A stretch of 64,000 bases of DNA. It comes from Azolla caroliniana. Lineage: Eukaryota; Polypodiophyta. Each line of letters starts with the position of its first letter. Position 1 is the stretch's first letter. Positions 10,200-21,751 of the stretch are shown here, piece after piece. The notes under the pieces are model-generated. The model was not told the origin of the DNA, ran no database searches, and worked only from the letters and a program-made list of their open reading frames with translations. The DNA is taken from contig JBHGNT010000008.1 of NCBI GenBank assembly GCA_043228905.1, positions 11,470,001 through 11,534,000 of the forward strand. Direction: 5' to 3'. The translations under genes and the position numbers were made by a program.

Positions 10200-11179
10200 T
10201 CTACACCCACCTACATCTGATCGGCTTCACACCTTTCGGTGCGTCAACCATGTCCCAGGTTGCATTTTCCACCAATGCGTGCATCTGTTCCTCCATCGCG
10301 GCGCGCCAATTCGCATCCTTAGCCACTTCTGAGTAGCACTCCGGCTCACGCACTTCCGCTACACGGGTCATGTATGCATAATGATGCGCCATGTACTCGT
10401 TGTATCCGAACCGCACAACTGGGTTCTTCTGGCGGGTAGATCAGTGTAATCAGTCATTAGCTGATGTTGAGGTCTTCTCAGCCAACGCGGACTTCGCTCT
10501 TGAAGACCCGTCACCGCTTCCCTCGGAGTTGGACTCGCGTCGATCTAACTCTTTCCTATCCCTGCCGTAATCCGACACCTTCTTCTTCCCTTTTTCTTTG
10601 CGCGTAAGCCGTCTCCTTGGCTTCCTGCGGGGGGATTGCACAGCCGAGTCTCCGCTACTCACCGGCTCTTCATCGGACTGGTCGAACTGACTCAGTCGTC
10701 CATTTGGTCCACTTAACCGAAACAAAATCGGACTCTCTTCGCGGGTCCCGATTTCAGGCTCATTCGGAGGTATCTCGGCCTTGCTGACCTCATTGTCAGA
10801 ACTCGGATTGGAGGTGAGATCCGGAGTCAGAGGCAAATACCAGGACGCGGACTCGTCAAACACAACGTTGCGGCTCACGCGCGCTTGTTTGGTGCGCGGG
10901 TTATAACACTTATAACCCTTCTGCTCGTCTGAGTAACCGACCAAGATACATTTCTCAGCCTTTGCATCCAGCTTTCTCTGTTTCTCCTTCAGCACATGCA
11001 CATACGCAATGCTACCGAAAACTCGTAAGTGTCGCAAGTTCGGCTTCGTTCCGAAGTATAGCTCGTGCGCCGACACTTTTTCTCCAATCCGATTCTGGAT
11101 GTATACCGCGGTCCTTACTGCCTCGGCCCAGTAGACTTGGGCAAGCTCTTCACCGACCGATTTTTCCTCTCGGCCACGC
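10200..11179 (-). pseudogene. N1 integrase C-terminus, linker and first part of RT
   Basis: Upstream part on the minus strand: integrase end ELYFGTKPNLRHLRVFGSIA, KCILVGYSDEQKGYKCYNP and NVVFDESASWYLP. Then comes a Ser/Glu-rich linker with RRKPRRRLTRKEKGKK near 10600, then the RT start RFGYNEYMAHHYAY, ANWRAAMEEQMHALVENATW and PIRCRWV at 10201. A frame break lies near 10440. At 11179 the integrase is interrupted by array N2. Confidence 0.85.
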
Positions 11180-11182
11180 TGT

Positions 11183-11205
11183 CGTAGTGTATTTCGTACA
11201 CTACG
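11183..11205. promoter_or_regulatory. LTR-terminal hairpin
   Basis: A 9-bp perfect stem CGTAGTGTA / TACACTACG with a TTTCG loop, starting three bases into the LTR. It is repeated in LTRs 2-4 (13960, 16737, 19514). Hairpins occupy the same place in the family B LTRs. In the 3' LTR it would be near the U3 start, next to the polypurine tract. Confidence 0.8.
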
Positions 11206-11284
11206 TGAAAAAGTAAAAATAATATAACCGATTTAATTACATATAAATAAATAAAATAATATATCAAGATATTTATCACGTGCA

Positions 11285-11346
11285 TAGGGCAAGATTCGAA
11301 CCCTGTACCTCCACATAGCCAAACCTCAACTTTACCATTATGCTAC
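11285..11346 (-). other. tRNA-like (SINE-head-like) block in the LTR, antisense
   Basis: On the minus strand there is an A-box-like TAGCATAATGG (11345-11335) and a B-box-like GGTTCGAATCT (11302-11292) separated by about 32 bases, as in RNA polymerase III promoters. A complete cloverleaf does not fold: the T stem is poorly paired, so this is not a working tRNA gene. It recurs in LTRs 2-4 and, diverged, in the LTR at 57592-57655. Confidence 0.6.
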
Positions 11347-11615
11347 ATTATCTTTAGTGTTTTATAAATAGATTTAATAACTATAAGTGCTTTATTTGCG
11401 CCTACCTTTATTAAAAGGTAAACCATGCATTTTTAGAGTGCGTGAATATTTTATAGAAAAACGCAAGCAACTAAAAAGTGACTCATGCACATCTAGCGTG
11501 CATGAGCACTATATTTAGCAAATAAAAGCAAGGATTAGAAAAGCATCACATGCACATTTAGTGTGCATGAACATATGAGAAAAAGCATGTAGCTATGCTT
11601 AGTCTCTCCCATCAC

Positions 11616-11623
11616 TATATAAG
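11616..11623 (+). promoter_or_regulatory. Putative TATA box of N2 LTR
   Basis: TATATAAG about 290 bp before the LTR end, the likely U3/R promoter position. It is repeated in the other N2 LTRs. Confidence 0.6.
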
Positions 11624-11685
11624 GATGGGGAGCACATTGTAGTTTTTGTTGATTATTTTTCTATAATGATCAATCAATCTAAAAT

Positions 11686-11772
11686 ATTCGTGGGATTCAC
11701 GAATTTGCGAAAATAATTCTCTCTTACTACCTAAATATTGACTAAATATACTAAACTCGTGGGATTCACGAG
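11686..11772 (+). promoter_or_regulatory. Twin GGATT-loop palindromes in the R/U5 region
   Basis: ATTCGTG-GGATT-CACGAAT at 11686-11704 and CTCGTG-GGATT-CACGAG at 11756-11772 are two inverted repeats with the same 5-base loop. They lie between the TATA box and the primer-binding region, so they should be in the RNA leader. Both recur in each N2 LTR and, diverged, near 57930 and 57993. Confidence 0.75.
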
Positions 11773-11921
11773 ATTGCTATCTTACTTCTCTTTCTAATAA
11801 TCTATCCATTACTAGCCTCATCTCATATTCTTCTTTCTCCTAGTCCAAAACCCCAGCGGTTCCCACCCGACTCACGCAACGATCCGGAGCCGAAAGGCAC
11901 GACACAGTTGGTGAACCCGAC

Positions 11922-12380
11922 GTGAAGACGAGTGGCAAGGGGATGGAGAATCAACAAGAGGCGATGAACATGATGATGATGATGGTTGAGCGGATGCAAC
12001 AAGAACAACGCGCGATGACGGAGATGAAGGCGGCAGTAGAGCGGCTTGTGCGACGAAATGGGGAATTCAACGGAAATGATGTGTCACACTATCTACGTGA
12101 CTACAAAGGGGAGATGATGCAATGTGGGATACCGGAAGGATTGCAAGTGATATCCTTCAGTCAGGTAGCCACGGATGAGTTACAAGAAAGAATCTACAAG
12201 ATACGGCAACAAAATCCAACATGGGGGTCCTTCGAAGAAGCTTTACGAGAGGCATATGATTACAAGAGATCGAAGGGAAAATATCGGCGAGAATTCGACG
12301 AATGGGTGGCATCGGAGAAGACCCACCGAAGTGCAACACAAGCATTCCTAGAGTTTGAGCATCGTTTTGCTCGACTCTAG
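11922..12380 (+). pseudogene. N2 unit 1, Gag N-terminal part (ends in TAG)
   Basis: 152 residues. It opens MKTSGKGMENQQEA and then a Met/Gln-rich coiled-coil-like helix (residues ~15-45). A Gag-like helical domain follows with VSHYLRDYKGEMMQCGIPEG, FSQVATDELQERIYKIRQ and WGSFEEALREAYDYKR, and it ends FLEFEHRFARL. The TAG at 12378-12380 is in the same frame as the next ORF (12396), so it is one gene cut by an amber codon. Related family B copies have TCG (Ser) there. It could be a null mutation or a readthrough signal; the sequence does not decide. Confidence 0.7.
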
Positions 12381-13757
12381 GAGCGAGAACAACGATTGGT
12401 GGGAGAGGATAAAGTCCTAATGTTCGTAAAATCGATTGATCGAAAAGAAAGGATGGACATTGGGATCGAACTCGAAGACGATGAAGGTACAAATGGTCTT
12501 ACTGAAGATTGGGCCGAAGTCCAAAGGGTATGCCGGAGACATGATGAGAGGAAGATGAGAATCTTGTCAACGACATGGCTGATGAAGGATGGTCGATTGA
12601 AGACAAACGATGGAGCCGATATGAAGGCCGAAATACAACATGATGGTGCGACGGAAGAGGGTGTAAAACAAGCTACCCTCTTGTCTTGCGAAAGAACAAC
12701 GACGAAGGATAAGGCCAATAACCCAAGTGTAGAAGAAGATTTCGGATTACAAGTGGCTGAAACATCGGGTGAAAAAGGGGTAAGCATAATTGATGCAGTG
12801 AAAGAGAGCAAGGAGGACTTGATTGAGGAGGTCACCACGAAAGATGCCATCGAATCGAAGGTGGCTATGGACGAATCAACGACGGATGGCCATATCGAGA
12901 CTTCCCCACCACTAATTCTAGAGACTCCGGCGGTTGCGTTCGAAAGGCAACGTGAGACCGAAGAGACGGAAGGTGGTGGAGAGAAAACAAAGGTCGAAGC
13001 CGATTCATACGACGGAGAGATAGCCGAGAAGGAGGCTATGGTTGAAATGACAGAGGATGATAATACCGAGGATTCCTACCCACTAATTCTAGAGACTTCG
13101 GCGGTTGTGTCCGAGAACCAACGTGAGACCGGAGAGACAGGAGGTGGTGGCAAGAAAGGTAAAGTCGGAAGCCGGTTCGGATGGAAGGTGATCCGGACGG
13201 GATTCCGATCCGAAAGAAAGCCGAACCGGGTAAAAGACGATTCGGCCAAAAGACGAACCGAAAGAAAGCCGAACCGGGCGAATGAGGATTCGACCGAAAG
13301 TCGACCCGAAAGAAAGTTGAACCGGGCGAATGAGGATTCGGCCGAAAGACGACCCGAAAGAAAGCCGACCCGAAAAGGGGTCGACTCGGTCAAAACCGAT
13401 CGACCGAGTCTGACTTGGCCGAACGCGAATATGGATGGAAGCCGACCTAGCCGAAAGCCGATCGGACGAGACCGATCCGGAAAGAAGCTAATCCGACTCA
13501 ATCGGAGGTTGGACCGGTCGAGGCTGGTGAAAACGAGGAAAAGAAAGCCAACCGAAACCGAAACCGATAGATCGAAACCGGGCCGGAAGGAGACCGACTC
13601 AATCGAAACCGAACACGAATGCGATTCCGATTCGGCCGAATACGAATGCGATCGGAAGCCGATCAAACCGAAAGTTGATCGGACGAGAGAAATCCGGAAA
13701 AAAGTCAAGGTTGATGAAGACAAGAAAGAGGCCAGTAAAAGACACTACCACGAATGA
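12381..13757 (+). pseudogene. N2 unit 1, Gag C-terminal charged part
   Basis: Same frame as the preceding ORF; the first Met is at 12396. It continues the conserved block VLMFVKSIDRKERMDIGIEL and VQRVCRRHDERK. An acidic middle follows with two repeats around PPLILETPAV and YPLILETSAV, each followed by RET-ET-GGG. A very basic end contains three 16-residue repeats of ERKPNRANEDSAERRP type (48 bp each, about 13217-13363). No CCHC knuckle, protease, RT or integrase was found. Its role is presumably RNA binding or packaging, by inference only. Confidence 0.65.
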
Positions 13758-13956
13758 CAAGGGCCAAGAATATGACGAGAGAGAACAAAGAATATGGTGG
13801 ATCGGATGGCGACAATGGTTCGGGTGGAAAGAATGGGTCTACTCAAAATGGAGAGACAAAGTTGACATAGCGGGACAAACGGAGGATGAAGGGGAGACAA
13901 CGAGCATCGGCAACTTCGGCACATACCGGAGGATGTGCGGGTTCGGAGGGGGCGAG
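13675..13956 (+). other. N2 unit 1, Trp-rich 3' segment and polypurine tract
   Basis: In another frame, RIWWIGWRQWFGWKEW is encoded near 13780-13840. Family B has RIWWIGWQWQFG at the same place near its internal 3' ends (51505, 59910, 62500), so the motif seems to have been coding. GGAGGGGGCGAG at 13945-13956 is the polypurine tract before LTR 2. Confidence 0.6.
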
Positions 13957-14681
13957 TGTCGTAGTGTATTTCGTACACTACGTGAAAAAGTAAAAATAAT
14001 ATAACCGATTTAATTACATATAAATAAATAAAATAATATATCAAGATATTTATCACGTGCATAGGGCAAGATTCGAACCCTGTACCTCCACATAGCCAAA
14101 CCTCAACTTTACCATTATGCTACATTATCTTTAGTGTTTTATAAATAGATTTAATAACTATAAGTGCTTTATTTGCGCCTACCTTTATTAAAAGGTAAAC
14201 CATGCATTTTTAGAGTGCGTGAATATTTTATAGAAAAACGCAAGCAACTAAAAAGTGACTCATGCACATCTAGCGTGCATGAGCACTATATTTAGCAAAT
14301 AAAAGCAAGGATTAGAAAAGCATCACATGCACATTTAGTGTGCATGAACATATGAGAAAAAGCATGTAGCTATGCTTAGTCTCTCCCATCACTATATAAG
14401 GATGGGGAGCACATTGTAGTTTTTGTTGATTATTTTTCTATAATGATCAATCAATCTAAAATATTCGTGGGATTCACGAATTTGCGAAAATAATTCTCTC
14501 TTACTACCTAAATATTGACTAAATATACTAAACTCGTGGGATTCACGAGATTGCTATCTTACTTCTCTTTCTAATAATCTATCCATTACTAGCCTCATCT
14601 CATATTCTTCTTTCTCCTAGTCCAAAACCCCAGCGGTTCCCACCCGACTCACGCAACGATCCGGAGCCGAAAGGCACGACA
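13957..14681 (+). mobile_element. N2 LTR 2
   Basis: Second 725-bp LTR, shared between units 1 and 2. I found no difference from LTR 1 by eye. Confidence 0.92.
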
Positions 14682-14698
14682 CAGTTGGTGAACCCGAC

Positions 14699-16534
14699 GT
14701 GAAGACGAGTGGCAAGGGGATGGAGAATCAACAAGAGGCGATGAACATGATGATGATGATGGTTGAGCGGATGCAACAAGAACAACGCGCGATGACGGAG
14801 ATGAAGGCGGCAGTAGAGCGGCTTGTGCGACGAAATGGGGAATTCAACGGAAATGATGTGTCACACTATCTACGTGACTACAAAGGGGAGATGATGCAAT
14901 GTGGGATACCGGAAGGATTGCAAGTGATATCCTTCAGTCAGGTAGCCACGGATGAGTTACAAGAAAGAATCTACAAGATACGGCAACAAAATCCAACATG
15001 GGGGTCCTTCGAAGAAGCTTTACGAGAGGCATATGATTACAAGAGATCGAAGGGAAAATATCGGCGAGAATTCGACGAATGGGTGGCATCGGAGAAGACC
15101 CACCGAAGTGCAACACAAGCATTCCTAGAGTTTGAGCATCGTTTTGCTCGACTCTAGGAGCGAGAACAACGATTGGTGGGAGAGGATAAAGTCCTAATGT
15201 TCGTAAAATCGATTGATCGAAAAGAAAGGATGGACATTGGGATCGAACTCGAAGACGATGAAGGTACAAATGGTCTTACTGAAGATTGGGCCGAAGTCCA
15301 AAGGGTATGCCGGAGACATGATGAGAGGAAGATGAGAATCTTGTCAACGACATGGCTGATGAAGGATGGTCGATTGAAGACAAACGATGGAGCCGATATG
15401 AAGGCCGAAATACAACATGATGGTGCGACGGAAGAGGGTGTAAAACAAGCTACCCTCTTGTCTTGCGAAAGAACAACGACGAAGGATAAGGCCAATAACC
15501 CAAGTGTAGAAGAAGATTTCGGATTACAAGTGGCTGAAACATCGGGTGAAAAAGGGGTAAGCATAATTGATGCAGTGAAAGAGAGCAAGGAGGACTTGAT
15601 TGAGGAGGTCACCACGAAAGATGCCATCGAATCGAAGGTGGCTATGGACGAATCAACGACGGATGGCCATATCGAGACTTCCCCACCACTAATTCTAGAG
15701 ACTCCGGCGGTTGCGTTCGAAAGGCAACGTGAGACCGAAGAGACGGAAGGTGGTGGAGAGAAAACAAAGGTCGAAGCCGATTCATACGACGGAGAGATAG
15801 CCGAGAAGGAGGCTATGGTTGAAATGACAGAGGATGATAATACCGAGGATTCCTACCCACTAATTCTAGAGACTTCGGCGGTTGTGTCCGAGAACCAACG
15901 TGAGACCGGAGAGACAGGAGGTGGTGGCAAGAAAGGTAAAGTCGGAAGCCGGTTCGGATGGAAGGTGATCCGGACGGGATTCCGATCCGAAAGAAAGCCG
16001 AACCGGGTAAAAGACGATTCGGCCAAAAGACGAACCGAAAGAAAGCCGAACCGGGCGAATGAGGATTCGACCGAAAGTCGACCCGAAAGAAAGTTGAACC
16101 GGGCGAATGAGGATTCGGCCGAAAGACGACCCGAAAGAAAGCCGACCCGAAAAGGGGTCGACTCGGTCAAAACCGATCGACCGAGTCTGACTTGGCCGAA
16201 CGCGAATATGGATGGAAGCCGACCTAGCCGAAAGCCGATCGGACGAGACCGATCCGGAAAGAAGCTAATCCGACTCAATCGGAGGTTGGACCGGTCGAGG
16301 CTGGTGAAAACGAGGAAAAGAAAGCCAACCGAAACCGAAACCGATAGATCGAAACCGGGCCGGAAGGAGACCGACTCAATCGAAACCGAACACGAATGCG
16401 ATTCCGATTCGGCCGAATACGAATGCGATCGGAAGCCGATCAAACCGAAAGTTGATCGGACGAGAGAAATCCGGAAAAAAGTCAAGGTTGATGAAGACAA
16501 GAAAGAGGCCAGTAAAAGACACTACCACGAATGA
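14699..16534 (+). pseudogene. N2 unit 2 gag-only reading frames
   Basis: Same as unit 1: N-terminal part 14699-15157 ending in the amber codon, charged part 15173-16534, and the Trp-rich segment in another frame from about 16550. Translation is identical to unit 1. Confidence 0.7.
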
Positions 16535-16733
16535 CAAGGGCCAAGAATATGACGAGAGAGAACAAAGAATATGGTGGATCGGATGGCGACAATGGTTCGG
16601 GTGGAAAGAATGGGTCTACTCAAAATGGAGAGACAAAGTTGACATAGCGGGACAAACGGAGGATGAAGGGGAGACAACGAGCATCGGCAACTTCGGCACA
16701 TACCGGAGGATGTGCGGGTTCGGAGGGGGCGAG

Positions 16734-17458
16734 TGTCGTAGTGTATTTCGTACACTACGTGAAAAAGTAAAAATAATATAACCGATTTAATTACATATAA
16801 ATAAATAAAATAATATATCAAGATATTTATCACGTGCATAGGGCAAGATTCGAACCCTGTACCTCCACATAGCCAAACCTCAACTTTACCATTATGCTAC
16901 ATTATCTTTAGTGTTTTATAAATAGATTTAATAACTATAAGTGCTTTATTTGCGCCTACCTTTATTAAAAGGTAAACCATGCATTTTTAGAGTGCGTGAA
17001 TATTTTATAGAAAAACGCAAGCAACTAAAAAGTGACTCATGCACATCTAGCGTGCATGAGCACTATATTTAGCAAATAAAAGCAAGGATTAGAAAAGCAT
17101 CACATGCACATTTAGTGTGCATGAACATATGAGAAAAAGCATGTAGCTATGCTTAGTCTCTCCCATCACTATATAAGGATGGGGAGCACATTGTAGTTTT
17201 TGTTGATTATTTTTCTATAATGATCAATCAATCTAAAATATTCGTGGGATTCACGAATTTGCGAAAATAATTCTCTCTTACTACCTAAATATTGACTAAA
17301 TATACTAAACTCGTGGGATTCACGAGATTGCTATCTTACTTCTCTTTCTAATAATCTATCCATTACTAGCCTCATCTCATATTCTTCTTTCTCCTAGTCC
17401 AAAACCCCAGCGGTTCCCACCCGACTCACGCAACGATCCGGAGCCGAAAGGCACGACA
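16734..17458 (+). mobile_element. N2 LTR 3
   Basis: Third 725-bp LTR, shared between units 2 and 3. Confidence 0.92.
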
Positions 17459-17475
17459 CAGTTGGTGAACCCGAC

Positions 17476-19311
17476 GTGAAGACGAGTGGCAAGGGGATGG
17501 AGAATCAACAAGAGGCGATGAACATGATGATGATGATGGTTGAGCGGATGCAACAAGAACAACGCGCGATGACGGAGATGAAGGCGGCAGTAGAGCGGCT
17601 TGTGCGACGAAATGGGGAATTCAACGGAAATGATGTGTCACACTATCTACGTGACTACAAAGGGGAGATGATGCAATGTGGGATACCGGAAGGATTGCAA
17701 GTGATATCCTTCAGTCAGGTAGCCACGGATGAGTTACAAGAAAGAATCTACAAGATACGGCAACAAAATCCAACATGGGGGTCCTTCGAAGAAGCTTTAC
17801 GAGAGGCATATGATTACAAGAGATCGAAGGGAAAATATCGGCGAGAATTCGACGAATGGGTGGCATCGGAGAAGACCCACCGAAGTGCAACACAAGCATT
17901 CCTAGAGTTTGAGCATCGTTTTGCTCGACTCTAGGAGCGAGAACAACGATTGGTGGGAGAGGATAAAGTCCTAATGTTCGTAAAATCGATTGATCGAAAA
18001 GAAAGGATGGACATTGGGATCGAACTCGAAGACGATGAAGGTACAAATGGTCTTACTGAAGATTGGGCCGAAGTCCAAAGGGTATGCCGGAGACATGATG
18101 AGAGGAAGATGAGAATCTTGTCAACGACATGGCTGATGAAGGATGGTCGATTGAAGACAAACGATGGAGCCGATATGAAGGCCGAAATACAACATGATGG
18201 TGCGACGGAAGAGGGTGTAAAACAAGCTACCCTCTTGTCTTGCGAAAGAACAACGACGAAGGATAAGGCCAATAACCCAAGTGTAGAAGAAGATTTCGGA
18301 TTACAAGTGGCTGAAACATCGGGTGAAAAAGGGGTAAGCATAATTGATGCAGTGAAAGAGAGCAAGGAGGACTTGATTGAGGAGGTCACCACGAAAGATG
18401 CCATCGAATCGAAGGTGGCTATGGACGAATCAACGACGGATGGCCATATCGAGACTTCCCCACCACTAATTCTAGAGACTCCGGCGGTTGCGTTCGAAAG
18501 GCAACGTGAGACCGAAGAGACGGAAGGTGGTGGAGAGAAAACAAAGGTCGAAGCCGATTCATACGACGGAGAGATAGCCGAGAAGGAGGCTATGGTTGAA
18601 ATGACAGAGGATGATAATACCGAGGATTCCTACCCACTAATTCTAGAGACTTCGGCGGTTGTGTCCGAGAACCAACGTGAGACCGGAGAGACAGGAGGTG
18701 GTGGCAAGAAAGGTAAAGTCGGAAGCCGGTTCGGATGGAAGGTGATCCGGACGGGATTCCGATCCGAAAGAAAGCCGAACCGGGTAAAAGACGATTCGGC
18801 CAAAAGACGAACCGAAAGAAAGCCGAACCGGGCGAATGAGGATTCGACCGAAAGTCGACCCGAAAGAAAGTTGAACCGGGCGAATGAGGATTCGGCCGAA
18901 AGACGACCCGAAAGAAAGCCGACCCGAAAAGGGGTCGACTCGGTCAAAACCGATCGACCGAGTCTGACTTGGCCGAACGCGAATATGGATGGAAGCCGAC
19001 CTAGCCGAAAGCCGATCGGACGAGACCGATCCGGAAAGAAGCTAATCCGACTCAATCGGAGGTTGGACCGGTCGAGGCTGGTGAAAACGAGGAAAAGAAA
19101 GCCAACCGAAACCGAAACCGATAGATCGAAACCGGGCCGGAAGGAGACCGACTCAATCGAAACCGAACACGAATGCGATTCCGATTCGGCCGAATACGAA
19201 TGCGATCGGAAGCCGATCAAACCGAAAGTTGATCGAACGAGAGAAATCCGGAAAAAAGTCAAGGTTGATGAAGACAAGAAAGAGGCCAGTAAAAGACACT
19301 ACCACGAATGA
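17476..19311 (+). pseudogene. N2 unit 3 gag-only reading frames
   Basis: N-terminal part 17476-17934 with the same amber stop; charged part 17950-19311. One base differs from the other units near 19234 (GATCGGACG becomes GATCGAACG), changing the alternative frame and leaving the main frame's Arg intact. Confidence 0.7.
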
Positions 19312-19510
19312 CAAGGGCCAAGAATATGACGAGAGAGAACAAAGAATATGGTGGATCGGATGGCGACAATGGTTCGGGTGGAAAGAATGGGTCTACTCAA
19401 AATGGAGAGACAAAGTTGACATAGCGGGACAAACGGAGGATGAAGGGGAGACAACGAGCATCGGCAACTTCGGCACATACCGGAGGATGTGCGGGTTCGG
19501 AGGGGGCGAG

Positions 19511-20235
19511 TGTCGTAGTGTATTTCGTACACTACGTGAAAAAGTAAAAATAATATAACCGATTTAATTACATATAAATAAATAAAATAATATATCAAGA
19601 TATTTATCACGTGCATAGGGCAAGATTCGAACCCTGTACCTCCACATAGCCAAACCTCAACTTTACCATTATGCTACATTATCTTTAGTGTTTTATAAAT
19701 AGATTTAATAACTATAAGTGCTTTATTTGCGCCTACCTTTATTAAAAGGTAAACCATGCATTTTTAGAGTGCGTGAATATTTTATAGAAAAACGCAAGCA
19801 ACTAAAAAGTGACTCATGCACATCTAGCGTGCATGAGCACTATATTTAGCAAATAAAAGCAAGGATTAGAAAAGCATCACATGCACATTTAGTGTGCATG
19901 AACATATGAGAAAAAGCATGTAGCTATGCTTAGTCTCTCCCATCACTATATAAGGATGGGGAGCACATTGTAGTTTTTGTTGATTATTTTTCTATAATGA
20001 TCAATCAATCTAAAATATTCGTGGGATTCACGAATTTGCGAAAATAATTCTCTCTTACTACCTAAATATTGACTAAATATACTAAACTCGTGGGATTCAC
20101 GAGATTGCTATCTTACTTCTCTTTCTAATAATCTATCCATTACTAGCCTCATCTCATATTCTTCTTTCTCCTAGTCCAAAACCCCAGCGGTTCCCACCCG
20201 ACTCACGCAACGATCCGGAGCCGAAAGGCACGACA
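19511..20235 (+). mobile_element. N2 LTR 4
   Basis: Terminal 725-bp LTR, followed at 20236 by the second target-site copy ACGC and the resumed N1 integrase. Confidence 0.92.
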
Positions 20236-21284
20236 ACGCCGTTTTGCTCCGGCGTGTATCTACAACTGAATTCGCGCCGAATTCCCATCTGTTGTAGATA
20301 ACCGTTGAATTGACCCGAAAAGTATTCTTTTCCACCATCCGACCGTAGGCACTTGATCTTTCTTCCTGTTTCCATTTCCACGAACCCTTTGAGGTCCCGA
20401 AAACAGTCCAAGACTTCGCTCTTCCTCTCAATGAGGTAGATCCAAGTGTGTCGCGTCGCGTGTAGTCGTTGATGAAGGAGACGAAATATCGGCTCCTGCC
20501 AAGACTAACATTTTGTGTCTGCCCCCACACATCGGAGTGTATGAAATCGAGCTTGTTCCAGCTCTAGTTACACTCGTTGGGGAAAGGAAGTCGGTGTTGC
20601 TTCCCACGCTGGCAGGCTTCACAAATTTGTGCCTTCCGACCACTAAAATTGGGCAATCCGAACACCACTTTTTTCGATTGTAGGTCTAGAAACCACTGGT
20701 AGTTGACGTGGCCTATCCGCTTGTGCCATAAGTCGATGTCCGACTCGACTTTTTGTCCCTTCGCGAACATTGCAGTGCCATTGTCAGTAGAGTCGAGGAT
20801 GAACATCCTCCCATCTCTGCACCCTTGCGCAATAACACGGCCTTCTTCGTCAATGAAGCACCCGAGATGTGTAAACCGGACCTCCATCCCTTGGTCGACG
20901 ATCTGTCCGACGGACACCAAGTTCTTCGTGATTGTCGAAACGTGTAGCACGTTCATGAGTTTTCCTTTCTGCCCGACATGGCTCAGGGGAACTTCTCCGA
21001 CATTTGCGATCAGATGCGGAGTGTCATCTCCGGTTGCGACTACTCCTGGTTGGTTGCATCGGTTTTTCTAGGTACGAGAACCACTCCTTATGGCTCATCA
21101 TGTGATTTGACGCGCCGGAGTCGACATACCACACCTCGTTCGATTTCGGGGTGGTTTGCTTCAGTGATTGTGCTTCGTGTCTCTTCACGAAGGCAGACCC
21201 TTTTCCAGCTTTTCCGGATCCTTCGGCATAGTGCGATAGCTGCTGGTTTCCTTTATCGGTATGTTCGGAACCAGTCCTCTCCAA
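20236..21284 (-). pseudogene. N1 integrase core, pre-integrase and protease
   Basis: Minus strand from 21284: protease motif WYVDSGASNHMMS (catalytic Asp present), then VLHVSTITKNLVSVGQIVDQ and the pre-integrase DLWHKRIGHVN. The integrase zinc motif H-C-C includes CEACQRGKQHRLPF. The core follows with VWGQTQNVSLGRSRYFVSFI, CLRSDGGKEYFS and YTPEQNGV, where N2 interrupts. Frame breaks lie near 20430-20580 and 20960-21030. The catalytic Asp of DSG and the integrase Asp of RSDGG are retained, but the protein is not whole. Confidence 0.88.
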
Positions 21285-21751
21285 CTCGGCGCGCTTTTTC
21301 TAGCACTCGCTCTCCCAGTGGCCTTTCTTGCCACAGTACCAGCATTCCGTGGCAGGTTTCCCTTGTCGGTTCTCATCGCCTCGACTCCCCCTGTTTCCGA
21401 AGGGTCCGGAATTGCTGTCGGCATCATTTCGGTGCCTCCTTCCTTGATCTCGTCGGTCGCCTCCATTGCGCACCGACTCGCCTCGTCCTCCACGTCCATG
21501 GGGCCTATCTCCCTCCATGTATAGCATCTTGTTGTCAGTGTGCGTGCTCGTTGACGCACCCGCGTGGTTCTCCTCTACCAAGAGCATCGACTGGAAGTCG
21601 AAAAAGGACGGCGTATTCTCCTGGGTACACACAGCAGTTCGGAACGCCCCGAATTTCGATGCCAAACCCCCGAGACAGACCTGGACCATCTCGCTTTCCT
21701 CGATGTTCACATCGATGGAAGCTAAGGAGTCGCATATGTCCTTGATCTTCG
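21285..21751 (-). pseudogene. N1 gag, C-terminal part with CCHC knuckle
   Basis: Minus strand: EMVQVCLGGLASKFGAFRTA, FDFQSMLLVEENHAG, an Arg/Gly-rich basic stretch, then the zinc knuckle CWYCGKKGHWESEC near 21300-21345. The upstream part of gag lies beyond N3, which inserted at 21751/21752 in the middle of the gag domain. Confidence 0.88.

Larger units (their letters stand above)
11180..11904 (+). mobile_element. N2 LTR 1
   Basis: 725 bp with terminal inverted TGTCG and CGACA. It contains a terminal hairpin, an antisense tRNA-like block, a TATA-like box and two palindromes. The primer-binding region TTGGTGAACCCGACGTG follows at 11908; I could not assign its tRNA. Confidence 0.92.
11180..20235 (+). 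mobile_element. N2: tandem array of a gag-only LTR element, (LTR-int)x3-LTR
   Basis: Four 725-bp LTRs (11180, 13957, 16734, 19511) alternate with three 2052-bp internal regions at an exact period of 2777 bp. The whole block is flanked once by ACGC (11176-11179 and 20236-20239) and interrupts the N1 integrase. Translations of the three units are the same except Gly to Glu in the third copy (base near 19234). No protease, RT or integrase motif is present, so the element must be mobilised in trans. A single flanking duplication points to one insertion followed by unequal LTR recombination. Confidence 0.93.

Noticed and set aside
11285-11346. Functional tRNA gene
   Set aside because: A- and B-box-like words are present but the T stem and acceptor stem do not pair; kept only as a tRNA-like block.
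13076-13723. Long antisense frames opposite the N2 charged region (also 15853, 18630)
   Set aside because: Ser/Arg/Phe-rich shadows of the codon-biased sense repeats; no domain and no start context.
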